Shown here: in pieces, positions 8,462-16,571 of the stretch
Position numbering within the stretch: the first letter of the stretch is position 1
How the letters are laid out: each line of letters begins with the position of its first letter
Source: Fictibacillus phosphorivorans
Lineage (GTDB): Bacteria; Bacillota; Bacilli; Bacillales; Fictibacillaceae
NCBI RefSeq assembly: GCF_023715845.1
Contig: NZ_JAMBOR010000009.1
Location: 1 to 64,000, forward strand
Length of the DNA: 64,000 bases
Direction: 5' to 3'
Notes under the pieces: generated by a model
What the model was told of the DNA's origin: nothing
The model's database searches: none
Seen by the model: only the letters and a program-made list of their open reading frames with translations
Made by a program: the position numbers and the translations under genes

Positions 8462-10213
8462 ATGAACCTGATTTATATTCAACCTGCAGTTCAACAAATT
8501 GCTGATGCTATTGCAGCTGTTTTAAAGATTGAAGTAGAAATTGCAGACCAGCAACTTATACGTGTAGCTGGAACAGGAAAAACCAAATCGGGTGTATTAA
8601 ACAAAATGGAAGGCGATCTTGTTTATAAATCTGCTATACGAACTGGACGTACAATCGTTATTGAAAACCCAGGTTTTCATGAAGTATGTACACATTGTCA
8701 TTATTATCAAAATTGTTCTGAAACAGGGGAAATTTGTGCACCTATCCGAATGGGAGAGAAGGTTATTGGAGTAATCGGACTGCTTGCCTTTAATGAAAAA
8801 CAGAAAAAAAGACTTTTCTCGAATATCGAGGATAATAAACAGTTTTTATATAAGATGGCAGATCTTATAGCAAGTAAATTAAAGGAACATGAAATGCTTA
8901 TGGAATTAACTGATCAATCAGAAAAGCTTTATCAGATGATGAATATGGTGGATCAAGGTATATTGCTTATTGATAAGAATGGAAACATTAAACAACTAAA
9001 TGCTAAAGCAAAGAAACTCCTCCACGTTAAAGATGAACATGAACTTAATGTATCAGCGAAAGAAAAACTTTTGTCCGTGATCCATTCAAATGAAAAACAA
9101 AGAATTACTTTGAACATACAAAATATACATAGAGATTTTTTAATTTATGGACAAGATTTCATCAACTGTGCAAAAAATCCGGATAAAATGGTGATTCTCT
9201 TAGATATCGAGGACATTCAAAAAACGGCTGAACTTACAAATGTCGAAAGTAGAAGGGCCTTCGATTCAATTATTGGAGTAAGTACCCAAATGAGAGAATT
9301 AAAAGATTATGCATTTAAGGTGTCACGATCGAATTCTACCGTTTTTCTTCAGGGTGAAAGTGGAACAGGCAAAGAAATTTTTGCAAATGCGATACATTTA
9401 GCTAGCGGCAGAAAAAAGAAACCTTTCATTACAGTTAATTGTGGTGCCATACCTGAAAATCTTCTTGAAAGTGAACTGTTTGGTTATGAGGCTGGTGCAT
9501 TTACAGGTGCTTTAAAGGGTGGAAAGAAAGGGAAATTTGAACTTGCTGATAAGGGGACCCTTTTTTTAGATGAAATTGGGGAAATGCCACCGATGCTGCA
9601 AGTCAAATTGTTAAGAGTTCTCCAACAAGGCGAAGTCGAACGAATTGGTGGGAATAAGCCTATCTCTGTAAATGTAAGAATTATAGCTGCTACTAATCGA
9701 AACATACATGAGATGGTTCGTACTGGTGAGTTTCGAGAGGATCTTTTTTACCGTTTAAATGTAATTCCAATCATATTGCCACCTTTAAGGAATCGGAAAG
9801 AAGATATTTTAGCTTTGGCTGACCATTTCATTATGCAATTTAACGAGCAATTTCAGTCAAATGTTATTGGAATGGGAGAGAAAGTGAAAAACATTCTATT
9901 ACATTATCATTGGCCAGGAAACGCTCGTGAACTAAAGAATTTTATCGAATACATTTTTAATTTTATTTCAAATGGTTATATAACCCTTGAGAATGCAGGT
10001 GCACTAATAGAAAAGAGAATTAAAGTTAATCATACAGTGGCTGTCTCTAAAAAAAGTATTTCATCCTTTTCTTTAGCTGAAATAGAAAAAGAACATATCC
10101 GGAGTGTTTTGGAGCATGTGAAAAATAATGGGAAAAATACTGAATACGCTAGTAAACTATTAGGAATAGGGAGAGCAACTTTATTTCGAAAAATAAAACA
10201 GTATCAACTTTAG
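8462..10213 (+). CDS. Sigma-54-dependent transcriptional activator
   Basis: A 583-residue enhancer-binding protein. Residues 1-140 form a GAF-like sensory region with a cysteine cluster C76-x2-C79-x5-C85-x6-C92, a likely metal or redox site. A PAS-like domain follows (about 150-260). The AAA+ domain has Walker A GESGTGKE (298-305), the sigma-54 contact loop GAFTGA (345-350) and Walker B LFLDE (367-371). The C-terminus is a Fis-type helix-turn-helix (about 540-583). It lies just upstream of the only -24/-12 promoter seen here and is expected to activate the diaminopropionate operon. Its ligand is unknown. Codon use is visibly AT-richer than in the first 8 kb. Confidence 0.93.
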   Translation: MNLIYIQPAVQQIADAIAAVLKIEVEIADQQLIRVAGTGKTKSGVLNKMEGDLVYKSAIRTGRTIVIENPGFHEVCTHCHYYQNCSETGEICAPIRMGEKVIGVIGLLAFNEKQKKRLFSNIEDNKQFLYKMADLIASKLKEHEMLMELTDQSEKLYQMMNMVDQGILLIDKNGNIKQLNAKAKKLLHVKDEHELNVSAKEKLLSVIHSNEKQRITLNIQNIHRDFLIYGQDFINCAKNPDKMVILLDIEDIQKTAELTNVESRRAFDSIIGVSTQMRELKDYAFKVSRSNSTVFLQGESGTGKEIFANAIHLASGRKKKPFITVNCGAIPENLLESELFGYEAGAFTGALKGGKKGKFELADKGTLFLDEIGEMPPMLQVKLLRVLQQGEVERIGGNKPISVNVRIIAATNRNIHEMVRTGEFREDLFYRLNVIPIILPPLRNRKEDILALADHFIMQFNEQFQSNVIGMGEKVKNILLHYHWPGNARELKNFIEYIFNFISNGYITLENAGALIEKRIKVNHTVAVSKKSISSFSLAEIEKEHIRSVLEHVKNNGKNTEYASKLLGIGRATLFRKIKQYQL

Positions 10214-10315
10214 TCTCATAATGAGACTTTTTGTATCAAAATGAGATTGTTAAAAAAGCGTGTATAATTATCAGAAAACATAGATAAATCATTTGTGCAG
10301 TCTCATAATGAGACT
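10212..10315 (+). promoter_or_regulatory. Twin 17-bp palindromes, likely enhancer sites
   Basis: AGTCTCATAATGAGACT occurs twice without change (10212-10228 and 10299-10315), with a partial copy between them (10234-10248, TCAAAATGAGATT). They start about 200 and 110 bp upstream of the -24 element, the normal place for binding sites of a sigma-54 activator. Both are followed by T-runs, so the first may also terminate the regulator transcript. Binding by the upstream activator is inferred. Confidence 0.75.
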
Positions 10316-10322
10316 TTTTTAA

Positions 10323-10345
10323 AAAGCCCTTTGTGGCTTTTTTTC
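10323..10345 (+). terminator. Small hairpin terminator
   Basis: AAAGCC / GGCTTT with a six-base loop followed by a run of T, between the palindromes and the -24/-12 promoter. It would isolate the operon from read-through. Confidence 0.5.
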
Positions 10346-10408
10346 TTTATTATGTTTAAAAATCAGCGAAATACCAGGTGTGAAGCACTTTAATAATGTT
10401 GAAAAAAC

Positions 10409-10426
10409 TTGGCATGCTTCTTGCAT
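10409..10426 (+). promoter_or_regulatory. Sigma-54 (-24/-12) promoter
   Basis: TTGGCATGCTTCTTGCAT has GG at 10411-10412 and GC at 10423-10424, exactly 12 bp apart, matching the TGGCAC-N5-TTGCA consensus. It is about 33 bp upstream of the ridA start codon and drives the five-gene operon. Confidence 0.88.
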
Positions 10427-10458
10427 CTAAGATAGGTAAAACTACTAAGGAGGAAATT

Positions 10459-10854
10459 ATGAACAAAACATTAGTTGTTTCAAAAAAAGCTCCCCAAGCG
10501 ATCGGACCATATTCACAAGCTGTAATTATTGGCGAGCATGTCTACCTATCTGGGATGCTGCCCATTGATCCTAAAAATGGTGAACTGGTAGAAAAGGAGA
10601 TTTCAAGTCAAACCAGGCAGGTTCTTAATAATATTAATAATTTGTTAAAAGACTGCTCTTCATCACTTGAAAATGTTATAAAAACTACTATTTTTTTGAG
10701 TGACTTGAATCATTTTCAAACAGTTAATGAAATATATGGAGAATATTTTGGGGAAGTTCTACCTGCTAGAAGCTGTATAGAAGTTTCAAGAATACCAAAA
10801 GATGCACTGATTGAAATTGAAGTAATAGCTATTACAAAATCAAACAATAAATAG
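10459..10854 (+). CDS. RidA family enamine/imine deaminase
   Basis: A 131-residue RidA (YjgF/YER057c/UK114) protein. Conserved blocks are IGPYSQA near residue 14, SGMLPIDP near 32, and PARSCIEV near 102, with the Arg that binds substrate carboxylate. RidA hydrolyses reactive 2-aminoacrylate. That is the intermediate released by the PLP lyase encoded next, so it probably detoxifies the product of its neighbour. The ATG has a strong AAGGAGG site; an upstream in-frame ATG (10396) would precede the sigma-54 promoter start and is rejected. First gene of the operon. Confidence 0.92.
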   Translation: MNKTLVVSKKAPQAIGPYSQAVIIGEHVYLSGMLPIDPKNGELVEKEISSQTRQVLNNINNLLKDCSSSLENVIKTTIFLSDLNHFQTVNEIYGEYFGEVLPARSCIEVSRIPKDALIEIEVIAITKSNNK

Positions 10855-10865
10855 GGGGTTAAAAA

Positions 10866-12098
10866 GTGCAGCAGACAAAAAAGGAAAATATACAGTGGCA
10901 AATAAACGAAAAGAAAAAGCCCTATTCAAGCAAAGTCCTTCATGACTTTACAAATTCAGAGATTAAAAGAGTTTATCAGTTTCAAAAAACACATCCTTTA
11001 TATAATGAAACTCCACTAGTTCGTTTATCAAACTTAGCTGCAGAGCTTGGTGTAGAAGAAATTTTTGTGAAAAACGAAGCATGTCGGTTCGGACTAAACG
11101 CCTTCAAAGTTTTAGGAGGCATTTATGCTGTAGGGAAATTTCTTGCAGAAAGAATAGGACGCGATATTGAATCGTTATCTTTTGAAGAATTAAAGTCACC
11201 AAAGATTCGTGAACTTACGGGTGAACTTACTTTTATATCTGCAACGGATGGAAATCATGGCCGAGGGGTAGCATGGGCTGCTAGAGAGCTCGGTCATAAA
11301 TCTGTCATCTATATGCCTAAAGGGTCTTCAACCAGAAGACTTGAAGCTATTAAAGCTGAGGGAGCACATGCTGAAATTACTCATTATAATTATGATGACG
11401 CTGTAAGACTTGCTTCCAGTCATGCCAAAGTAAATGGTTGGATTGTAATACAAGATACCTCATGGGAAGGATACGAAGATATTCCGCTTTGGATTATGCA
11501 AGGATATGCCACTATATCTAAAGAAATTGTTGAACAAATGGAAGTTATTTCAGAAGAGCCGCCAACCCATGTATTTCTTCAAGCGGGAGTTGGGTCTTTT
11601 GCGAGTTCAGTTGCTGCCTTTCTCATTCAACATTATCGTGAACGATATCCAAAAATCATCGTAGTAGAACCACATCAGGCAAACTGTTTTTATTTATCAT
11701 TTAAGAATAAAGGGGAAAGTTTTCAGACTGTTTCAGGGGATATGGATACGATTATGGCTGGACTTGCTTGTGGTGAGCCAAATCCCCGAGCTTGGGATAT
11801 ATTAAGCCACTTTAGCGAAGCTTCTTTCTCTTGTGATGATAGTATTTCAGCACTTGGTATGAGAATCCTTGGGAATCCGATTGGCAAAGATCAACGCATT
11901 ATTTCTGGAGAATCAGGATCAGTCACTACAGGTTTGATTTATTGCTTAACAAAAAACAAAGCATTATTTGAAGTAAAGGAAAAGCTAAAAATTAATGAAA
12001 AATCTCGTATTTTGCTTATCAATACTGAAGGTGATACGGATGAGGCTCATTATAGAAAAACAGTTTGGGAAGGCACTTATCCATTAACAAATATTTAA
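10866..12098 (+). CDS. Diaminopropionate ammonia-lyase
   Basis: A 410-residue PLP enzyme very like E. coli YgeX. The PLP lysine is Lys81 in LNAFKVLGG, and the family stretches ATDGNHGRGVAWAA, WIMQGYAT, MAGLACGEPNP and ISGESGSV are all present. It converts 2,3-diaminopropionate (both D and L forms in characterised homologues) to pyruvate and two ammonia. It starts with GTG after AGGGGGTT, 11 bases behind ridA. In E. coli, ygeX is likewise next to an M20 enzyme gene (ygeY). Full length, with all key residues visible. Confidence 0.93.
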   Translation: MQQTKKENIQWQINEKKKPYSSKVLHDFTNSEIKRVYQFQKTHPLYNETPLVRLSNLAAELGVEEIFVKNEACRFGLNAFKVLGGIYAVGKFLAERIGRDIESLSFEELKSPKIRELTGELTFISATDGNHGRGVAWAARELGHKSVIYMPKGSSTRRLEAIKAEGAHAEITHYNYDDAVRLASSHAKVNGWIVIQDTSWEGYEDIPLWIMQGYATISKEIVEQMEVISEEPPTHVFLQAGVGSFASSVAAFLIQHYRERYPKIIVVEPHQANCFYLSFKNKGESFQTVSGDMDTIMAGLACGEPNPRAWDILSHFSEASFSCDDSISALGMRILGNPIGKDQRIISGESGSVTTGLIYCLTKNKALFEVKEKLKINEKSRILLINTEGDTDEAHYRKTVWEGTYPLTNI

Positions 12099-12115
12099 CA
12101 CATGAGGTGATTGCG

Positions 12116-13339
12116 ATGTTAAATGAAAAAAGAAAAGAAGAACTCACAACTCTCTGTCAAAGGTTAGTTAAGGAACAAAGTTATTCTGGAAATGAAAAAT
12201 CTGTAGCTGATATTATTCAGGACTTTGCACACTCTAAATTATTTGATTCAGTTATTAAAGATAAATATGGAAATGTGATTTTAGTAATTAACGGAAATAG
12301 CGATGGCCCTAAAGTATTGTTTGATGGACACATCGATACTGTACCTGTAAACGAAGATAAATGGAATGTAGATCCCTTTTCGGGTGAAATAAATAACGGC
12401 AAAATTTATGGTAGAGGAACCTCAGACATGAAGGGTGCTGTTAGTGCGATGGTAGCCGCTGCTTGTTATTTCGCAGAAGATACAAATAAACAATTTCCAG
12501 GCACTATATATGTTTCTTGCAGTGTTCATGAAGAATGCTTTGAAGGTGTAGCAACTAGAGAAGTAAGTGAACAAGTAAAACCCGATTACGTAGTTATTGG
12601 GGAGGCAACTGATCTTAACTTGAATAGAGGACAAAGAGGGAGAGCCGAGATCGTTCTGGAGACCTTCGGAAAGTCGGCTCACTCCTCTAATCCTGAGAAA
12701 GGAGTAAATGCAGTCAATAAAATGAATGGACTACTGCTCAAAATTCAACAACTAAAAGTAGCAGAGCATCCTATCTTAGGAAAAGGAATTCTTGAGTTGA
12801 CGGATATTAAATCTGCTCCTTATCCAGGTGCTTCTGTGGTTCCATCTCACTGTAAGGTGACTTTTGATCGCAGACTTTTAGTTAATGAAACGAAGGAATC
12901 TGTTTTAGCACCGATTGAGTCTCTTATAAAAGAGATGAAAAAAACAGATCCAGAACTTAAGGCTACAGTCTCTTACGCTTATGGTGAAGAAAAATGCTAT
13001 ACAGGTGAAAAAATAGGTGGTGAACGGTTTTTCCCAGCTTGGTTGTTTAATGAGAAAGAAGCTTTTGTTGAGGCAGCACTTGATTCATTGCTTCAGCAAG
13101 GAATAGATTCAAAGATTTCTCACTACTCGTTCTGCACAAATGGAAGTCATTTTGCAGGAGAGAATGGTATTAAGACAGTTGGGTTTGGCCCATCTCAAGA
13201 GCATATGGCTCATATCGACAATGAATATATAGAGATTCAGCAACTGCAGCAAGCGACAGTTGGATATTATTCGCTAATGCAAGCTTTCACACATCTCAAA
13301 AAGGAACAAAAACAGACTGGGAGGCGTGAATATGTATGA
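12116..13339 (+). CDS. M20 family metallohydrolase (YgeY-like)
   Basis: A 407-residue dinuclear zinc hydrolase of the ArgE/DapE/M20 group. Metal and catalytic motifs are FDGHIDTVP (about residues 70-78), GRGTSDMKG (about 99-107) and HEECFEG near 138. Such enzymes cleave N-acyl or peptide bonds of small substrates. Pairing with diaminopropionate ammonia-lyase mirrors the E. coli ygeX-ygeY pair, so it may free diaminopropionate from an acylated or peptide form. Start ATG 12116 has GAGGTG upstream. It overlaps the following gene by eight bases. Confidence 0.88.
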   Translation: MLNEKRKEELTTLCQRLVKEQSYSGNEKSVADIIQDFAHSKLFDSVIKDKYGNVILVINGNSDGPKVLFDGHIDTVPVNEDKWNVDPFSGEINNGKIYGRGTSDMKGAVSAMVAAACYFAEDTNKQFPGTIYVSCSVHEECFEGVATREVSEQVKPDYVVIGEATDLNLNRGQRGRAEIVLETFGKSAHSSNPEKGVNAVNKMNGLLLKIQQLKVAEHPILGKGILELTDIKSAPYPGASVVPSHCKVTFDRRLLVNETKESVLAPIESLIKEMKKTDPELKATVSYAYGEEKCYTGEKIGGERFFPAWLFNEKEAFVEAALDSLLQQGIDSKISHYSFCTNGSHFAGENGIKTVGFGPSQEHMAHIDNEYIEIQQLQQATVGYYSLMQAFTHLKKEQKQTGRREYV

Positions 13340-14948
13340 TTTGATAATCAAAAATGGAAAAATCATTGATGGTACTGGTTCTCCTTGGTATTACGCTGAT
13401 ATTGGAATTAAGGAGAATAAAATAACAAATATCGGATGTCTTAAATATGAGTCAGCAGAAGTAGTAATAGATGCTGAGAGAAATATTGTTTCACCAGGTT
13501 TTATTGATATGCATACTCACTCAGATTTGGTCATTTTAGAGGAGCCGTTAATTAAAGCTAAGGTTATGCAGGGAATTACTACAGACCTGCTTGGTCAGGA
13601 TGGCATCGCAGCAGCTCCTCTTCCTCCGCAATTTCGGGAAGTTTGGAAGAAGAACCTAGCAGGTCTAGATGGGACTCCGGCTATAGATTGGGATTGGCTA
13701 GATGTTGATTCTTATTTAACAAAAATTGAAAACAACAAGCCATCTTATAATCTTGCATTTCTTGTCCCACATGGCAACATACGCATGACTGTAATGGGAT
13801 TAGATAATCGCCCGGCCACCGATGAAGAAATTCAACAGATGAAAGAAGTACTTCGTGACTCACTTGATCAAGGGGCTGTAGGTCTTTCAACAGGATTGAT
13901 TTATCCGCCTTGCTGTTTTGCAGAAATGAAAGAACTTGAAGCATTATGTGAAGTTATTGCTGAATATGAGGTGCCTCTTGTCATTCATCAACGCAGTGAG
14001 GGAGATGAGATTCTAGAGTCTATGCAAGAACTGGTAGGTATTATGAGAAGAACGGGGGCGCATTTGCATTTCTCCCATTTAAAAAACTGTGGGAAAGATA
14101 ACTGGCATAAAACAGATGATGTACTGAAAATCATTGATTCTGCAAGGAAAGAAGGTATTGAGGTAACATTTGATCAGTATCCTTACACAGCCGGGAGTAC
14201 GATGTTAAGTGCTATACTGCCTCCTTGGGCTCATGATGGAGGAACAGAAAAAATGTTAGCTCGTCTCGAAGACCAAGCATTACGCAAACAAATAAAAGAT
14301 GAAATGAAAGCAGGATTAAAAGGATGGGACAGCATATCTAAATGGGCTGGATGGCAAGGGATTTTTATTACTTCTGTCGGTTCGAAAGCAAATCAGTCTT
14401 TTGTGGGTAAGAATTTAGACGAGATTGCTAGATTGAAAAATTCAAAAGATGTTGCATCAGTTGCCTTAGATTTAATTTTGGAAGAGAAAAATGCAGTGGG
14501 CATGATAGATTTTGTTATGGACGAAGATTCAGTAAAAAAGATTATGGCACATCCAGCAGGAACAATAGGAAGTGATGGTTTACTAGGTGGAGAACCACAT
14601 CCCAGAGCTTATGGATCATTTCCACGTGTATTAGGAAAATACGTAAGAGAAGAAGGGGTTCTCAAGTTAGAAGAGATGATTCGGCGAATGACGTCACAGC
14701 CTGCAAGAATTATAGGATTACAAGATCGAGGTATTTTGCGTGAAGGACTAGCAGCAGACATTGTCATTTTCAACCCCGAAGAAGTAATAGATAAAGCCAC
14801 ATATGAAAATTCAAGGCAAGCTCCAGAAGGTATTTACTATGTAATCGTAAACGGACAGGTAATCAAGGATATCAAAGGAATTTATGAAAAACCTTCAGGA
14901 AAAGTGATTAGAAGAAAATATCATAATATTACGGTTCAGCCGAATTAA
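13332..14948 (+). CDS. N-acyl-D-amino-acid deacylase-like amidohydrolase
   Basis: A 538-residue amidohydrolase-superfamily enzyme of the D-aminoacylase type. Visible are the N-terminal IKNGKIIDGTG sandwich strand, the metal motif GFIDMHTHSD near residue 59, QRSEGDE near 222, HFSHLKNCG near 241 and a C-terminal GLAADIVIF strand. It should hydrolyse an N-acyl (or carbamoyl-like) D-amino acid. With a lyase able to use D-diaminopropionate in the same operon, an N-acyl-D-diaminopropionate substrate is plausible but not shown. The ATG at 13332 is well spaced from GGGAGG; a GTG two codons upstream is less likely. Confidence 0.85.
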   Translation: MYDLIIKNGKIIDGTGSPWYYADIGIKENKITNIGCLKYESAEVVIDAERNIVSPGFIDMHTHSDLVILEEPLIKAKVMQGITTDLLGQDGIAAAPLPPQFREVWKKNLAGLDGTPAIDWDWLDVDSYLTKIENNKPSYNLAFLVPHGNIRMTVMGLDNRPATDEEIQQMKEVLRDSLDQGAVGLSTGLIYPPCCFAEMKELEALCEVIAEYEVPLVIHQRSEGDEILESMQELVGIMRRTGAHLHFSHLKNCGKDNWHKTDDVLKIIDSARKEGIEVTFDQYPYTAGSTMLSAILPPWAHDGGTEKMLARLEDQALRKQIKDEMKAGLKGWDSISKWAGWQGIFITSVGSKANQSFVGKNLDEIARLKNSKDVASVALDLILEEKNAVGMIDFVMDEDSVKKIMAHPAGTIGSDGLLGGEPHPRAYGSFPRVLGKYVREEGVLKLEEMIRRMTSQPARIIGLQDRGILREGLAADIVIFNPEEVIDKATYENSRQAPEGIYYVIVNGQVIKDIKGIYEKPSGKVIRRKYHNITVQPN

Positions 14949-15027
14949 TTTGAAAAAAGACACCTGAGTTGCTTCAAACATATTTAAGTAAAAAGTTTTG
15001 AAACTATGATACTCGAGGGGGATCTTT

Positions 15028-16440
15028 ATGGGAACAATCTGGACGATTATTACCATCTATATGGCTGTTATGATAGGGATTGGTATATATGCTAAAACGA
15101 AAATTAAAGATAGTACGGATTATCATCTAGCTGGCAGAAGACTTGGCCCGATTATGCTGGCGGGTACATTGGCTGCAACTGAGATAGGTGGAGGAAGTTC
15201 AGTCGGAGTTGCTTCAAAAGCATATGGAGACTGGGGATTGTCAGCTGGCTGGTATGTAGTTTCAGCAGGAGTAGGTATATTTTTAGTTTCCTTTGTTGCG
15301 CCATACATGCGAAGAGCGATGGCGACAACGGTTCCTGAGATTATTGGTAAACGCTATGGTAAAGGTAGCTATGTAATTACGAGTTTGTTATCTATTGTCT
15401 CCCTTACTGTTTTAACCGCTGTGCAGATCACAGCAACTGCCACAATTATAAATGTTCTAACAGGCTTCAGTATGGTCGGTGCTATTCTAATATCCGGAAT
15501 TGGTGTTATTATTTATACTTATCTCGGAGGTATGTGGAGTGTAACGCTGACTGATTTTGTGCAATTTTTCCTAATTGTCTTTGGGTTTGCTATTGCTATT
15601 CCTTTCGCTCTTTCAGCAGCAGGTGGTTGGGATACAGTCCTCACTAATTTACCACCAGAACAAATGGGCTTTACGAAAATAGGATGGAAAACCATCTTAG
15701 GGTTGATTGTCTTATATTTCATGACCTTTTCAACAGGACAGGAAGCTGTACAGCGCTATTATTCCGCGCGTAATGAAAAAATTGCGGTATGGGGATCTGT
15801 ATTATGTGCTGCTTTAATGTGTGTATACGCATTTATTCCCGCAGTTATTGGATTAATTGCAAGAGCTAGCTTTCCGAGTATCGATGCCAACAATGCATTA
15901 GCAACAGTATCTGTTGAGCTTCTTCCTCCTATTATCGCAGGACTATTATTATCAGGTGTTATCTCTGCTACGTTATCTAGCGCTTCAGGTGATATGCTTG
16001 GAGTTGCGAGTGTCTATGTCAAAGATATTCACGGCAAATTTTTCAATAAAAATATTGAAGATCAGCAGGAATTAAAACTTAGTAAAATGATCGTAGTCTT
16101 TACGGGTTTAATCGCAATTGGAATTTCAATGTTTAGTCAACAAATCATCCCGCTTTTAGTATTTGCTTTTACAATCCGTTCAACCGGACCTTTCGCAGCT
16201 TATATTCTTGGCCTAATGTGGAGCAAAGCTACTCCAAATGCAGGCTTTTGGTCGATTATAATAGGATCAGTTGTAGGGTTTTATTGGCAATTTGCAAAAG
16301 AGCCCTTTGGGATTATGGCTGTTGTTGCAGGAGGGACGGCAAGCTTGTTAACCTTTTTGATTGTTGTCTGGATTGATCATATGAGAGGTGTTCCAAGCGC
16401 ACCTTCAGCTTTTGATTCCGGTGAGAATATATCATCTTAA
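15028..16440 (+). CDS. Sodium:solute symporter (SSS family)
   Basis: A 470-residue membrane protein with about 13 hydrophobic segments, and the family-typical stretch DYHLAGRRLGP near residue 31 after the first helix. The GSSVGVASKAYGDWG and YTYLGGMWSVTLTDFVQ stretches are typical of proline/pantothenate-type sodium symporters. It is the last gene before a strong terminator and presumably imports the substrate of the diaminopropionate operon. The ribosome site is CGAGGGGG. The exact solute cannot be read from sequence. Confidence 0.9.
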   Translation: MGTIWTIITIYMAVMIGIGIYAKTKIKDSTDYHLAGRRLGPIMLAGTLAATEIGGGSSVGVASKAYGDWGLSAGWYVVSAGVGIFLVSFVAPYMRRAMATTVPEIIGKRYGKGSYVITSLLSIVSLTVLTAVQITATATIINVLTGFSMVGAILISGIGVIIYTYLGGMWSVTLTDFVQFFLIVFGFAIAIPFALSAAGGWDTVLTNLPPEQMGFTKIGWKTILGLIVLYFMTFSTGQEAVQRYYSARNEKIAVWGSVLCAALMCVYAFIPAVIGLIARASFPSIDANNALATVSVELLPPIIAGLLLSGVISATLSSASGDMLGVASVYVKDIHGKFFNKNIEDQQELKLSKMIVVFTGLIAIGISMFSQQIIPLLVFAFTIRSTGPFAAYILGLMWSKATPNAGFWSIIIGSVVGFYWQFAKEPFGIMAVVAGGTASLLTFLIVVWIDHMRGVPSAPSAFDSGENISS

Positions 16441-16462
16441 AGCTCTCAATAAGTTATTTAAA

Positions 16463-16492
16463 GGATTGCCTGGAGGCAGTCCTTTTTTTTTT
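16463..16492 (+). terminator. Operon terminator
   Basis: GGATTGCC / GGCAGTCC with a TGGA loop is followed by ten T residues. It ends the sigma-54 operon. Confidence 0.88.
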
Positions 16493-16571
16493 GAGGGATT
16501 CACTACTTTCAGTCCATGCAATAAACTAATAGCAATCAACATTGTTCCTTTTCGTAAGGAGTGAAAACCCT

